From positions 372,001-436,000 of the forward strand of contig NZ_CP132343.1 in assembly GCF_040529065.1 (NCBI RefSeq): DNA of 64,000 nucleotides, in the 5' to 3' direction. The notes below the pieces were generated by a model. That model did not search any database. It was not told the DNA's origin and saw only the letters and a list, made by a program, of their open reading frames with translations. The stretch is from Xanthomonas sacchari (GTDB lineage: Bacteria > Pseudomonadota > Gammaproteobacteria > Xanthomonadales > Xanthomonadaceae). Position 1 is the first letter of the stretch. Every line of letters begins with the position of its first letter. Shown one piece after another: positions 19,447-31,005 of this stretch. The position numbers and the translations under genes are program-made.

Positions 19447-19965
19447 GTGCGGAATTACGACCTCGAATTTCTCAAGCGCTTCTCGATGGTGATCGGCCTG
19501 CTGGTGCTGATCACCCTCGGCCTGATCGTGTTCGCGCATCACCTGCAGCGGGCCATCCCGCCGGAGGTGTCGCCGACCGCGCAAAAGCGCACCGACGAGC
19601 GCATTGCGCCCGTGGGCGCGGTCTACGCCGGCAGCACCGGCGCCGCGGCGCAGGCCGCTGCGCAGGCGGCGGCGCTGGCCAAGGCCTCGGCGCAGGCGGC
19701 CTACGGCGGCACCACCGACGGCAAGACCATCTTCAACAACCTGTGCACCGCCTGCCACACCACCGGCGTGGGCAAGGCGCCGACGCTGGACCACGCGCAC
19801 TGGGACAAGCGCATCGCGCAGGGCAAGGACACGCTCTACAGGCACGCCATCGAGGGCTACACCGGCCCCGACGGCGGCATCATGCCGCCCAAGGGCGGCA
19901 ATCCCGGGCTGACCGAGGAGCAGATCCACGCCACCGTGGACTGGATGCTGGCCAACCTGAAGTAA
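19447..19965 (+). CDS. Membrane-anchored cytochrome c, class I (cytochrome c5-like)
   Basis: 172 residues. An N-terminal signal-anchor helix ([20 protein letters not shown], about 12-31) holds the protein in the inner membrane. An Ala/Gln-rich linker (about 60-85) leads to a single heme domain with CTACH and the distal Met in GGIMPPKGG. This fits a periplasmic electron carrier, probably delivering to a terminal oxidase. Start GTG 19447 is chosen because AAGGGG lies 6 nt upstream and the sequence begins [12 protein letters not shown]. The ATG at 19445 is in another frame and soon stops. Confidence 0.9.
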   Translation: MRNYDLEFLKRFSMVIGLLVLITLGLIVFAHHLQRAIPPEVSPTAQKRTDERIAPVGAVYAGSTGAAAQAAAQAAALAKASAQAAYGGTTDGKTIFNNLCTACHTTGVGKAPTLDHAHWDKRIAQGKDTLYRHAIEGYTGPDGGIMPPKGGNPGLTEEQIHATVDWMLANLK

Positions 19966-19987
19966 CCTTGCGCCTCCCGCACGCCCC

Positions 19988-20016
19988 TGCGCCGCCTCCG
20001 GGCGGCGCATTCGTTT
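19988..20016 (+). terminator. Rho-independent terminator after the cytochrome c gene
   Basis: A perfect stem TGCGCCGCC/GGCGGCGCA with loop TCCG (19988-20009) is followed by TTCGTTT. It lies 23 bp past the stop codon. Confidence 0.75.
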
Positions 20017-20058
20017 CCGCGCCCGTCGCGTGCCGGCGCAAACAAGGAGAGTGATCGC

Positions 20059-21816
<1,758 letters not shown>

Positions 21817-21821
21817 GCTGG

Positions 21822-21856
21822 GAATGGGGAAATGGGAATGGGGAATCGGGAAAAGC
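21822..21856 (+). repeat. G-tract heptamer cluster after the nuclease gene
   Basis: Four or more GGG(G)AAT units follow each other (GGGAATGGGGAAATGGGAA and on) directly after the nuclease stop. It is one of several GGGATTC/GGGAATC clusters in the window and is a candidate G-quadruplex. Confidence 0.6.
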
Positions 21857-22115
21857 CGGTTGTCGCTTTCTTTTCCCAGCCTCGATGTACGGGAAGTACC
21901 GCCGGAGCTGATGTCATGCGCGAAGCGCACGACTGCCATCATGCGGAATAGCGCTGTGTTTCAGGCGGCGCGTGCTGCGCGTCTCGCCTTGCGTGTCACC
22001 AGCGGCTCTTGAGGATTGCTCTTGTCTCTTGTGGCGTTTGCCGCGCGCGTTGCCATCGTGCCGCCCGAAGTCGGTAGATGCCGTGCTTTTGCCCGATAGA
22101 ACGACAGCATCGACT

Positions 22116-22846
22116 GTTGCAGTTGCAGTTGCAGTTGCAGTTGCAGTTGCTGTTGCTGTTGTTTCTGCTGTTGCCGTTGCTCTGGCTTTTGACTTACCGG
22201 GTTCCCTTCCGCAGCGGCGGATGGACCGGGGAAACACCCGAAGGGCGGCGCACATGGATGTGCGCCGTTCGCGGCAGGGGCAGGATGCCCCTTCCGCGAA
22301 TCCCCGGTACATCCGCGGACCCGGAGCGCGCAGCGCGGAGGGCGCAAGGCAGGGCGCGCTTTCTTTTGGTTACCTTTTCTTTGCGCGAGCAAAGAAAAGT
22401 AACTCGCCCGAAAGGGCGAAAGCCTTTGCTGTTGCTTCAATCTTGAGTGTCAAACGAGAAGATCTGTAGGAGCGGCGTTAGCCGCGACAAACGTAATTGG
22501 TCATGGCTGTCGCGGCTGAAGCCGCTCCTACGATCCAGCGGTCGTCACCGTAGCAGCAAGTGCAAGAGCAAAGCTTTCGCCTTGCGGCGAGTTACTTTTC
22601 TTTGCTTGTGCAAAGAAAAGTAACCAAAAGAAAGCACACCCTGCCTCGCGCCCTCCGCGCTAGCGCGCTCCGGGTCCGCGTCCATCCCGGGGATCCGCGG
22701 AAGGGGCATCCTGCCCCTGCCGCGGACGGCGTACATCCATGTACGCCGCCCCTTCGGGGTTTTTCCCCGCGCTGGCCGCCGCTTCGGAAGGGAACCCGGT
22801 AAGTCAAAAGCCAGAGCAACGGCAACAGCAACAGCAACAGCAACAG
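22116..22846. repeat. Composite inverted repeat, copy 2 (left arm, REP pair, right arm)
   Basis: The most regular copy. A microsatellite of five GTTGCA and two GTTGCT units (22116-22157) precedes the left arm (22184-22428). A REP doublet is at 22466-22488 and 22509-22531. The inverted right arm (22569-22812) ends in an AGCAAC/CAACAG tract mirroring the first. The arms contain GGCGCACAT-GG-ATGTGCGCC (22247-22266) and GGCGTACAT-CC-ATGTACGCC (22728-22747), with a C:G to T:A compensatory change. It lies between the nuclease and merC-like genes, in a 1.1 kb gap with no believable ORF. Confidence 0.88.
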
Positions 22847-22918
22847 CGAAAGCCAAAACCAAACTGCATCGTGCCCCTGATCGCCTTCAGCGAAAGCACG
22901 CCATGCAACACGTCCCAC

Positions 22919-23302
22919 TCAATGCCCGCACCGCCGCCGATGCCTGCGCCAGTTCCACAGGTGCGCACTGGCCAGGGCCAGGCTGCCGCTGACCGTCATC
23001 GCGGTCTCGCTGGCCTCGTCGGGAATGCCGAAAGCGCCGGCCAGCAGCCCGAGCAGGCCCAGCGCCGCCAGCGTCCACAGCGGCCAGGGCAGCGCATCGC
23101 GCTGGTGCCCGCGCCACAGCGCCAACCCCGCCAACGGCGCGGCGATCGCCACGAACACCACGTGCACCCACTCGGCCTCGGCCCACACGCCGAACAGCGG
23201 CAGCGCCGCGGCCAGCAACGGCAAGGCCAGGCAGTGCAGCAGGCACAGCCCGGACAACAGCATCGCCGAGGCATCGAAGAAGGATTGCGGCAGGGATTTC
23301 AT
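22919..23302 (-). CDS. MerC-domain membrane protein
   Basis: 127 residues with four hydrophobic helices and the MerC-type opening [23 protein letters not shown], whose Cys residues lie in the first helix and could bind metal. Classical MerC imports Hg2+, but chromosomal relatives often sit in zinc regulons. Here the gene is divergent from a CobW-type zinc chaperone across a Zur-like palindrome, so a role in zinc supply or homeostasis is more likely than mercury resistance; no other mer gene is near. Mechanism is unproven. Confidence 0.8.
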   Translation of the reverse strand: MKSLPQSFFDASAMLLSGLCLLHCLALPLLAAALPLFGVWAEAEWVHVVFVAIAAPLAGLALWRGHQRDALPWPLWTLAALGLLGLLAGAFGIPDEASETAMTVSGSLALASAHLWNWRRHRRRCGH

Positions 23303-23326
23303 GGACGATCACTCCAATGCATCAAG

Positions 23327-23341
23327 TGTTATATAATAACA
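23327..23341. promoter_or_regulatory. Zur-like operator overlapping a -10 element
   Basis: TGTTATATAATAACA is a perfect 15 bp palindrome between the divergent merC-like and CobW genes, close to the proteobacterial Zur box core (TGTTATANTATAACA). On the plus strand TATAAT (23332-23337) lies inside it, so a bound repressor would cover the promoter. The site could control both genes. Confidence 0.75.
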
Positions 23342-23377
23342 TTTCTGGCCCGCCACGCTTCCGCGCCGATGCCCGCC

Positions 23378-24703
<1,326 letters not shown>

Positions 24704-24708
24704 GAGGC

Positions 24709-24740
24709 CGGGAGTGGGGAATCGGGATTGGGGAATCGTA
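24709..24740 (+). repeat. G-tract heptamer cluster after the CobW gene
   Basis: GGGAGTGGGGAATCGGGATTGGGG-type units lie between the convergent CobW and EamA genes. It has the same family look as the clusters at 21822, 37863, 54155 and 62476. Confidence 0.55.
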
Positions 24741-24764
24741 AGAGCGGGGTGCGGGTGCTGATGG

Positions 24765-25670
24765 TTAGCTGCCTGCACCCATCGCGATCAGGATGATCGC
24801 CGGTACCGCCAGCAGCAGGCCGAGGCGGTTCCAGCGGGTGGTGCGTTCGCCGAACACGGCGATGCCGAGCAGGGTGCCCAGGCCGATCACGCCCAGGTTC
24901 ATCGCCGCGAACACGCTGGCCGGGCTGTCCGGCACGGTCTGGTGCGCGCGCACGTAGAACAGGATGTTGCCGAAGTTCAGCGCGCCGAGCAGCAGGCCGG
25001 CGCCGAGGTTGCGCCAGGCCAGCGGGGCGGTACCGCGCAGGTGGCGCCACAGCTGCACGCCCAGCAGCAGCACGAAGGCCAGCGCGAAGGCCACCAGCAG
25101 CGAAGCGGCGAACGGGGTGCCGGCCTGGGCGATGCGCTTGAGCAGCACGTCGATCGCGGCGAAGCCGACCCACACCAGCAGCAGCCACGGCGCGGTGCCT
25201 GCGGCGCGGTGCGGCGTCGCGTCCGGCCGCTGCACGACGCCGGCGATCGCCAGCAGGCCCAGCGCCAAGCCGGCCAGCTTGGCGGCGTTGGCCTGTTCGC
25301 CGAACCACAGGAAGGCCGCCGCCAGCGACAGCAGCAGCGACAGCCGTTGCGCCGCGTCGGTGCGCACGATGCCGGCACTGGCCACCGCATGGCCCAGCAC
25401 CAGGAAGATGCCCGGCAGCAGCACGCCCAGGCCAAGCAGCGCCACCCACGGCGTCTGCGCGTCGCCCAGCGCGGCCAGCGGCGGGTGCAGCAGCGCGGCG
25501 CACAGCAGCAGCGCCGCCAGGTAGTTCCAGGTCACCGCCTGGGCCAGGTCGATGCGCCGTTGCGGCGCCAGCTTCAGCAGCGCCGAGACCAGCACGCTGC
25601 ACACCACACTCAACAAGACGAAGACCACACGCAGGATCCGGATCGGGAGGAAAAAGAACGCTGCGTGCAC
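24765..25670 (-). CDS. EamA/DMT-type transporter
   Basis: 301 residues with about ten hydrophobic helices in two similar halves, as in drug/metabolite transporters of the EamA type. Clear segments include AVTWNYLAALLLCAALL, ALLGLGVLLPGIFLVLG, LSLLLSLAAAFLWFGEQAN and NLGAGLLLGALNFGNILFYV. The second half ends with the typical FGERTTRWNRLGLLLAVPAIIL. The substrate is unknown. The annotated start is GTG 25670; a second GTG about 14 codons later (VVFVLLSVVCSV) is a possible alternative. It is divergent from the alpha/beta hydrolase gene. Confidence 0.82.
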   Translation of the reverse strand: MHAAFFFLPIRILRVVFVLLSVVCSVLVSALLKLAPQRRIDLAQAVTWNYLAALLLCAALLHPPLAALGDAQTPWVALLGLGVLLPGIFLVLGHAVASAGIVRTDAAQRLSLLLSLAAAFLWFGEQANAAKLAGLALGLLAIAGVVQRPDATPHRAAGTAPWLLLVWVGFAAIDVLLKRIAQAGTPFAASLLVAFALAFVLLLGVQLWRHLRGTAPLAWRNLGAGLLLGALNFGNILFYVRAHQTVPDSPASVFAAMNLGVIGLGTLLGIAVFGERTTRWNRLGLLLAVPAIILIAMGAGS

Positions 25671-25714
25671 CGCTTCGGCATGTGGCCGCGACCCAGCCCC
25701 GGTATTATGACCGC

Positions 25715-26380
25715 ATGACTTCTCCTGCTTTCCCCACCGCTTCCGGCGCGCTGACCCTGCAAGGCCCCGCCGGCCCGATCGAGGCCGCGGTCGATCTGCC
25801 CGATGCCGACGTCCCCGCGCTGCCGGTCACCGCCATCGTCTGCCATCCGCTGTCCACCGAGGGCGGCAGCATGCACAACAAGGTGGTGACCATGGTCGCG
25901 CGCGCGCTGCGCGAACTGGGCGTGCGCGTGGTGCGCTTCAACTTCCGCAGCGTCGGCGCCTCCGCCGGCAGCTTCGACCATGGCGAAGGCGAGCAGCAGG
26001 ACCTGGCCGCGGTGGCCGCCTGGGTGCGCGATCAGCGTCCGCACGATGCGCTGTGGCTAGCCGGTTTCAGCTTCGGCGCCTACGTCTCGCTGCGCGCCAG
26101 CGCCGCGCTGCAGCCGCAGGTGCTGATCTCGATCGCGCCGCCGGCCGGGCGCTGGGATTTTTCCGACATGGCGCCGCCGCCGCAGTGGCTGGTGATCCAG
26201 GGCGAGGCCGACGAGATCGTCGACCCGCAGGCCGTGTACGACTGGCTGGACACGCTGCAGGCGCAACCGCAACTGGTGCGCATGCCCGACACCAGCCACT
26301 TCTTCCATCGCAAGCTGATCGACCTGCGCGGCGCCCTGCAGCACGCGGTCAAGGCCTGGCTGCCGGCGGCGCAGGCGTGA
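25715..26380 (+). CDS. Alpha/beta hydrolase (serine hydrolase, dienelactone hydrolase-like fold)
   Basis: 221 residues. The motif GFSFGAYVSL carries the nucleophile Ser, and SHFFHRK supplies the likely catalytic His near the C-terminus. CHPLSTEGGSMHNKVVTMVA and FNFRSVGASAG are typical of the YsgA/COG2945 hydrolases. Cytosolic; the substrate is unknown. TATTAT (25703-25708) ends 6 nt before ATG 25715 and there is no SD, suggesting a leaderless message. The stop overlaps the zapE GTG start, so both are probably coupled. Confidence 0.85.
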   Translation: MTSPAFPTASGALTLQGPAGPIEAAVDLPDADVPALPVTAIVCHPLSTEGGSMHNKVVTMVARALRELGVRVVRFNFRSVGASAGSFDHGEGEQQDLAAVAAWVRDQRPHDALWLAGFSFGAYVSLRASAALQPQVLISIAPPAGRWDFSDMAPPPQWLVIQGEADEIVDPQAVYDWLDTLQAQPQLVRMPDTSHFFHRKLIDLRGALQHAVKAWLPAAQA

Positions 26381-27474
26381 GCGCGGCGGCATTGCCGTCG
26401 CAGCGCTACGCCGAGGGCGTGGCGCGCGGCGACTGGCGCGACGATCCGGCCCAGCATGCGGCGCTGGCCGAACTGGACCGCATCCACGTCGCGATCGTCG
26501 ATGGCGACCAGGAGGGCTGGCTGGACCGGCTGTCGGCGTTCTGGAAGAAGCCCGAGCCGGTGCGCGGCCTGTACTTCTGGGGTGGGGTCGGCCGCGGCAA
26601 GACCTTCCTGGTCGATCTGTTCTACGACGGCCTGCCGATCGCGCGGAAGTACCGTACGCATTTCCATCGCTTCATGCGCGGCGTGCACGAGCGCCTGCGC
26701 GAACACGCCGGGCAGAGCGATCCGCTGGCGAAGATCGCGCAGGAGTGGCGCAGCCGGTTGCGCGTGCTGGTGCTGGACGAGTTCTTCGTCACCGACATCG
26801 GCGATGCGATGTTGCTGTCGCGCCTGCTCGAGCGCCTGTTCGCCGAGGGCGTGACCCTGGTCACCACCTCCAACACCGCGCCGCAGAACCTGTATCTCAA
26901 CGGTCTGCAGCGCGAGAGCTTCCTGCCGGCGATCGGCCTGCTGCAGACCTATTGCGTGGAGCTGTACGCCGAGGGCACCGAGGACTACCGCATGCGCGCG
27001 CTGACCCGCTCGCCGGTGTACCGTGCGCCGCTGGCCGAGGACAGCGATGCCTGGCTGGGCGAGCGTTGGGGCGCGCTGACCGGCAATGCCGAGGCGCGCC
27101 GCGGCAACATCGAACTGGAAGGGCGCAAGATCCCGGTGCGCGCGCGCGGCAAGAGCATCGTCTGGTTCGATTTCGTCGCCTTGTGCGAAGGCCCGCGCGG
27201 TCCCAGCGACTACATCGAGATCGCGCACGAATTCACCACCGTGCTGCTCGGCGGCATCCCGCATTTCGACCGCATGAACGAGGACGCGGCGCGGCGCTTC
27301 GTCAACCTGATCGACGAGCTGTACGACCGCCACGTCAACCTGGTCTGCACCGCGCAGGATCCGCCGCCGCTGCTGTACACCGGCGAGCGCCTGGCCGGTG
27401 CGTTCGAGCGCACCGCCTCGCGCCTGATCGAAATGCAGAGCGCCGAGTACCTGGCGGCGGCGCACCGGGTCTGA
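26377..27474 (+). CDS. zapE: Cell division protein ZapE (AFG1-like ATPase)
   Basis: 365 residues. Walker A is GGVGRGKTFLVDLFYD and Walker B is LVLDEFFVTDIGDAM, with FHRFMRGVHERL between, as in ZapE/AFG1 proteins. The C-terminal part (EIAHEFTTVLLGGIPHFDR, FVNLIDELYDRHVNLVCTA) is also conserved. In E. coli ZapE destabilises FtsZ polymers late in division under stress. Start GTG 26377 overlaps the hydrolase stop as GTGA. The usual neighbour differs between genera, so coupling to a hydrolase is not informative about function. Confidence 0.93.
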   Translation: MSAAALPSQRYAEGVARGDWRDDPAQHAALAELDRIHVAIVDGDQEGWLDRLSAFWKKPEPVRGLYFWGGVGRGKTFLVDLFYDGLPIARKYRTHFHRFMRGVHERLREHAGQSDPLAKIAQEWRSRLRVLVLDEFFVTDIGDAMLLSRLLERLFAEGVTLVTTSNTAPQNLYLNGLQRESFLPAIGLLQTYCVELYAEGTEDYRMRALTRSPVYRAPLAEDSDAWLGERWGALTGNAEARRGNIELEGRKIPVRARGKSIVWFDFVALCEGPRGPSDYIEIAHEFTTVLLGGIPHFDRMNEDAARRFVNLIDELYDRHVNLVCTAQDPPPLLYTGERLAGAFERTASRLIEMQSAEYLAAAHRV

Positions 27475-27501
27475 GCGCAGACCGATGTCCGCGGTGCGGG
27501 T

Positions 27502-27906
27502 TCAGCGCACCGCGCCAGGCGCACACAGCCCGGCGACGAAGCGCGGCATCAGGCCCGCGCCGGCGATCTCTTCCAGATAGGCGGCCGCCGGGCAACTGGC
27601 GCCGCCTTCGCTGCGTGCGCAGCGCAACGGCCCAGACGCGCCGTCCTGCGGCAATTGCCGATCCATGGCCTGGCGCTGCGCCGCCGGCAATCCATCGCGA
27701 AAGGTCTCCTCGGCATCGAGCAGATCGGCCGGGGTGAGCCGGTCGGTCGGCACGCCGGGGCACTGACGACGGGTTTCGCGGGCCAGCGCGTCGGCGCCGG
27801 CACCGACCAGCACCGGGCCGTCGGGCAGGGTGTTGGGCACGGTCTTGGGCACCACGGCGGTGGGGGCAGCGCCGAGCGCGGCCAGCAGCAGCAACGATGC
27901 GCGCAT
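27502..27906 (-). CDS. Small secreted protein, hypothetical
   Basis: 134 residues. ATG 27906 follows AGGAG by 8 nt and opens a signal peptide ([19 protein letters not shown]). The mature part has four Cys ([24 protein letters not shown] and GLCAPG), which could form two disulfides. No membrane segment or known domain is seen. It converges with zapE, 27 bp away, and is divergent from ohrR. I do not recognise the family; GC and codon use match neighbours. Confidence 0.7.
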   Translation of the reverse strand: MRASLLLLAALGAAPTAVVPKTVPNTLPDGPVLVGAGADALARETRRQCPGVPTDRLTPADLLDAEETFRDGLPAAQRQAMDRQLPQDGASGPLRCARSEGGASCPAAAYLEEIAGAGLMPRFVAGLCAPGAVR

Positions 27907-28011
27907 GCGGAAGCTCCTCGAGTTGCGCGCAGCGTAGTCCTGCGTCGCTCGCAGCACGAGGGGGAGGGCGGCGCCGGCTTCAGCAAGGAGTCGGCGGAGC
28001 ATAAATATCGC

Positions 28012-28040
28012 TTGCTATTAAATAGCGTGCTATGTAATGT
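28012..28040 (+). promoter_or_regulatory. ohrR promoter and OhrR-like operator
   Basis: GCTATTAAATAGC (28014-28026) is a perfect palindrome in an AT-rich patch just before ohrR. TTGCTA (28012-28017) and TAATGT (28035-28040) are spaced by 17 bp and could be -35 and -10, so the palindrome would sit within the promoter. OhrR is known to repress its own operon, and the site is consistent with this. Confidence 0.65.
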
Positions 28041-28047
28041 AGTGCCC

Positions 28048-28506
28048 ATGGACCGTACCTCTGCCCCCGACGCCACCGCCCTGCTGAAGCTGGATACCCA
28101 GCTGTGCTTCGCGCTGTATTCGGCCAACCTAGCGATGCACAAGCTCTACCGCGGGCTGCTGCGCGACCTCGGCCTGACCTATCCGCAGTACCTGGTGATG
28201 CTGGTGCTGTGGGAGCAGGACCAGCGCAGCGTGTCTGAGATCGGCGAGAAGCTGTTCCTGGATTCGGCCACCCTGACCCCGTTGCTCAAGCGCCTGGAGG
28301 CGATCGGCCTGCTGACCCGCCGCCGCGCCGCCGATGACGAGCGCCGCGTGCTGATCGCGTTGACCGCCGACGGCCAGGCGCTGCGCACACGCGCACAGGC
28401 GGTGCCGGAAGGCGTGCTGTGCGCGGTCGCCTGCGATCTGCAGCAACTGACCCGGCTCAAGCACGACCTGGAAGAGGTCCGCGGCAAGTTGCAGGCCGCC
28501 GCCTGA
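28048..28506 (+). CDS. ohrR: Organic hydroperoxide-responsive repressor OhrR (MarR family)
   Basis: 152 residues. MarR winged helix with the typical [31 protein letters not shown] recognition region (two parts). The sensing Cys is Cys20 in [14 protein letters not shown], matching Cys22 of X. campestris OhrR. Cys125 and Cys129 near the C-terminus could form the second Cys of the two-Cys mechanism, in which oxidation releases DNA. It precedes ohr on the same strand, the known Xanthomonas order ohrR-ohr. ATG 28048 is close behind the promoter (about 7 nt after the -10), so the transcript may be nearly leaderless. Confidence 0.93.
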   Translation: MDRTSAPDATALLKLDTQLCFALYSANLAMHKLYRGLLRDLGLTYPQYLVMLVLWEQDQRSVSEIGEKLFLDSATLTPLLKRLEAIGLLTRRRAADDERRVLIALTADGQALRTRAQAVPEGVLCAVACDLQQLTRLKHDLEEVRGKLQAAA

Positions 28507-28603
28507 GAGGTTCCCGACCCGATCGCAGTCCTCTTTAGACCATCCCTCCAGTTCGACCCTCTACCCCATGGCGCCGCGGCGCCGCCCTCCAAGGAGAACC
28601 ACC

Positions 28604-29035
28604 ATGGCTTCACCGACCACCATCGCCTACACCGCCACCGCTACTGCCACCGGGGGCCGCGACGGCCGCGCCGCCACCCCGGACAAGGCGCTGGACGTCA
28701 AGCTGTCGACCCCGCGCGAACTGGGCGGCGCCGGCGGTGACGGCACCAACCCCGAGCAGCTGTTCGCGGCCGGCTACTCGGCCTGCTTCATCGGCGCGCT
28801 GAAGTTCGTCGCCGGCCAGGAGAAGGTGAAGCTGCCGGCCGAGCCGAGCATCGAAGGCCATGTCGGCATCGGCCAGATCCCGGGCGGCTTCGGCATCGCC
28901 GTGGAGCTGCGCATCGCCGTGCCGGGCCTGGAGCGTGCGACGCTGGAATCGCTGGTGGAGAAGGCCCACCAGGTGTGCCCGTATTCCAATGCCACCCGCG
29001 GCAACATCGACGTCAAGCTGGTCGTGCTCGACTGA
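28604..29035 (+). CDS. ohr: Organic hydroperoxide reductase Ohr
   Basis: 143 residues, OsmC/Ohr fold. The two catalytic Cys are Cys61 ([10 protein letters not shown]) and Cys125 ([13 protein letters not shown]), with the Arg loop STPRELGG. It reduces fatty-acid and other organic hydroperoxides using lipoylated proteins. AAGGAGAACCACC before ATG 28604 is a good SD. It lies 97 bp after ohrR and is the regulated target of that repressor. The strong hairpin after the stop ends the unit. Confidence 0.95.
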   Translation: MASPTTIAYTATATATGGRDGRAATPDKALDVKLSTPRELGGAGGDGTNPEQLFAAGYSACFIGALKFVAGQEKVKLPAEPSIEGHVGIGQIPGGFGIAVELRIAVPGLERATLESLVEKAHQVCPYSNATRGNIDVKLVVLD

Positions 29036-29081
29036 GCCAGCCGGAGGTCCGGGCCGGCACCTGCGCCGGTCCATGACGACA

Positions 29082-29118
29082 CGCGAACGGGCGGCCACTG
29101 GCCGCCCGTTCGCGTTGC
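29082..29118 (+). terminator. Hairpin terminator after ohr
   Basis: A perfect 15 bp stem (29082-29096 with 29100-29114, loop ACT) follows ohr by about 45 bp, with only TT after it. The stability suggests termination or 3' end protection despite the missing T tract. Confidence 0.7.
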
Positions 29119-29200
29119 GGGCGCCTGCGCGTGCTGCCGTGCACATTGAGGCCGCCCTGTGGCGATGCAATAGTGTGCGCTTCGTCAAATCGAGCGCGCC

Positions 29201-29971
29201 ATGCTCAGTTCCGCCTACAACGCCGAGACCGTCGCCGCCTTCATCCAGGGCGCGCGCCGTCTGCTGGTGCTGACCGGTGCCGGCATGTCCGCCGAGAGCG
29301 GGGTGCCGACCTTCCGTGGCCAGGACGACAGCCTGTGGTCGCGCTTCGATCCCGAGCAACTGGCCACCGAGGACGCCTGGCGTGCCGACCCGGCCCTGGT
29401 CTGGGGCTGGTACCGCTGGCGCATGGCGATCGTGGCGCAGGCGCAGCCGCACGCCGGGCACCTGGCGCTGGCGCGCCTGGCCGAGGTCCGCCACACCACC
29501 CTGGTGACCCAGAACGTGGACGACCTGCACCAGCGCGCCGGCAGCGAGGTCGCCGCGCACGTGCACGGCCGCCTGTCGGCGCTGCGCTGCAGCGACTGCG
29601 GCCAGCCCTGGCGCGGCCTGCTGCCGCCGATCGACGTGCACACCCCCAGCCAGCGCTTGGCGCCGCCGGTGTGTGCGGCCTGCGGCGGCACGGTGCGCCC
29701 GGGCGTGGTGTGGTTCGGCGAAGCGTTGCCGGCGGCGGAGTGGGCGCGCGCGCAGACCGCGGCCGACAACGCCGACCTGGTGCTGGTGATCGGCAGTTCC
29801 GGCCTGGTCTATCCGGCCGCCAGCCTGCCGCTGCAGGCCAAGGAGCGCGGCGCCTGCGTGGTCGAGATCAATCCCGAACCCAGCGCACTGTCGGCCCGTG
29901 CGGATCTGCACTGGCGCGACAGCGCCGCGGTGGCGCTGCCGTTGCTGCTGCAGCAGTGCATGGTGGCCTGA
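29201..29971 (+). CDS. cobB: NAD-dependent protein deacylase, CobB/SIRT5-like sirtuin
   Basis: 256 residues. NAD motif TGAGMSAESGVPTFRG, catalytic region TQNVDDLHQRAGS and VHGRLSALRC, and the zinc site CSDC...CAAC are all present. The YRWR sequence gives the YxxR pair that in SIRT5 and CobB selects succinyl- or malonyl-lysine, so desuccinylation as well as deacetylation is likely. It may counter the PatZ-like acetyltransferase encoded at 5 kb. It is single, between the ohr terminator and a convergent esterase. Confidence 0.92.
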   Translation: MLSSAYNAETVAAFIQGARRLLVLTGAGMSAESGVPTFRGQDDSLWSRFDPEQLATEDAWRADPALVWGWYRWRMAIVAQAQPHAGHLALARLAEVRHTTLVTQNVDDLHQRAGSEVAAHVHGRLSALRCSDCGQPWRGLLPPIDVHTPSQRLAPPVCAACGGTVRPGVVWFGEALPAAEWARAQTAADNADLVLVIGSSGLVYPAASLPLQAKERGACVVEINPEPSALSARADLHWRDSAAVALPLLLQQCMVA

Positions 29972-30005
29972 GCGCGTTGCCGGCCGCGGGAGCCGCGCGC
30001 GGCGC

Positions 30006-30929
30006 TCAGCGCAGCGTGTGCAGGAACGCGTCCACCGCCGCGGTGTAGGCCGAGGGCAGGCCCAGGTCGCGGTTGATCTCGGCATGGCTGGCGTCCTGCG
30101 GCAGCACCTCGACGCGGATGCCGCGGCCGTTGGCCTTGGCGGCCAGGTGGCGCGCCTGCGCGCAGGCATCGGCACGGCGGCTGGAGCACACCGCCAGCAG
30201 CGGCGGCGCGCTGGCGCCCATGACGTGGTATGGCGAGCCGGCGATCCAGTCGCTGCGCACGCTGCCGAACGCGCGGTCGTACAGCGGCAGATGCCGTTGC
30301 TGCATCACCTGCTCCACGTCCATCGCCGCACTGTCCAGCGCCACCGTGCCCAGCGGTCGGCGCGCCCCGGCCTGCGCCAGCAGGTCCGGCGACAGGTCCA
30401 GCAGGCTCACCAGGTGCGCGCCGGCCGAGTGGCCCATCAGCACCAGCCGCGCCGGATCGGCGCCCCACTGCGGCGCCAGTTGCTGGATCCGCGCGACCGC
30501 GCGCGCCACGTCCTGCGCCTGCTGCAGCGGCGTCGCCTGCGGCAGCAGGCGGTAGTTCAGCGACACCAGCACATGGCCTTGCGGCAACCAGTGCGCGACC
30601 TTGTTGGCGGCCACGCCGGGGTTGTCCTTGTCGCCGTCGGCCCAGCCGCCGCCGTGCACCATCACCAGCAGAGGCGCCTGGCGCACGCCTGCCGGCAGGT
30701 ACACGTCCATGCGCTGCGCCGGGTCCGGGCCGTAGGCGACGTCGCGCAGCACCTGCGCGCCGGCTGGAAGCGGCGCACGCGCGGTGTCGGCGCGATCACC
30801 CTGCAGACGCTGCAGCAGGCGTGCGCGCAGGCGCCCGTCCTGGGCGTGGGCAGGCGTGGCGGTCAGCCCCGGCAGCAGCAGCGCCAGGGCGAGCAGGCAA
30901 TGGGCGGGCGACGGGCGGGACAGGCGCAT
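30006..30929 (-). CDS. Exported alpha/beta hydrolase (BD-FAE/HSL-like esterase)
   Basis: 307 residues. Signal peptide about 1-29 (HCLLALALLLPGLTATPAHA). The oxyanion motif MVHGGGWADGD and the nucleophile elbow GHSAGAHLVSL are typical of hormone-sensitive-lipase-like esterases. DASHAEINRD near the C-terminus supplies the likely catalytic His. It hydrolyses an ester in the periplasm or outside; the substrate is unknown. It is the third gene of a unit after the OmpR/EnvZ-like pair (76 bp gap), so it may be co-transcribed with them. Confidence 0.83.
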   Translation of the reverse strand: MRLSRPSPAHCLLALALLLPGLTATPAHAQDGRLRARLLQRLQGDRADTARAPLPAGAQVLRDVAYGPDPAQRMDVYLPAGVRQAPLLVMVHGGGWADGDKDNPGVAANKVAHWLPQGHVLVSLNYRLLPQATPLQQAQDVARAVARIQQLAPQWGADPARLVLMGHSAGAHLVSLLDLSPDLLAQAGARRPLGTVALDSAAMDVEQVMQQRHLPLYDRAFGSVRSDWIAGSPYHVMGASAPPLLAVCSSRRADACAQARHLAAKANGRGIRVEVLPQDASHAEINRDLGLPSAYTAAVDAFLHTLR

Positions 30930-31005
30930 GGGCGGATCACTCCTTGAAGAACGGCGAGGGAGGTCGTGGCACGGCCGGCCGCTGCAGGCGCCGGCGCGCG
31001 CCGGT

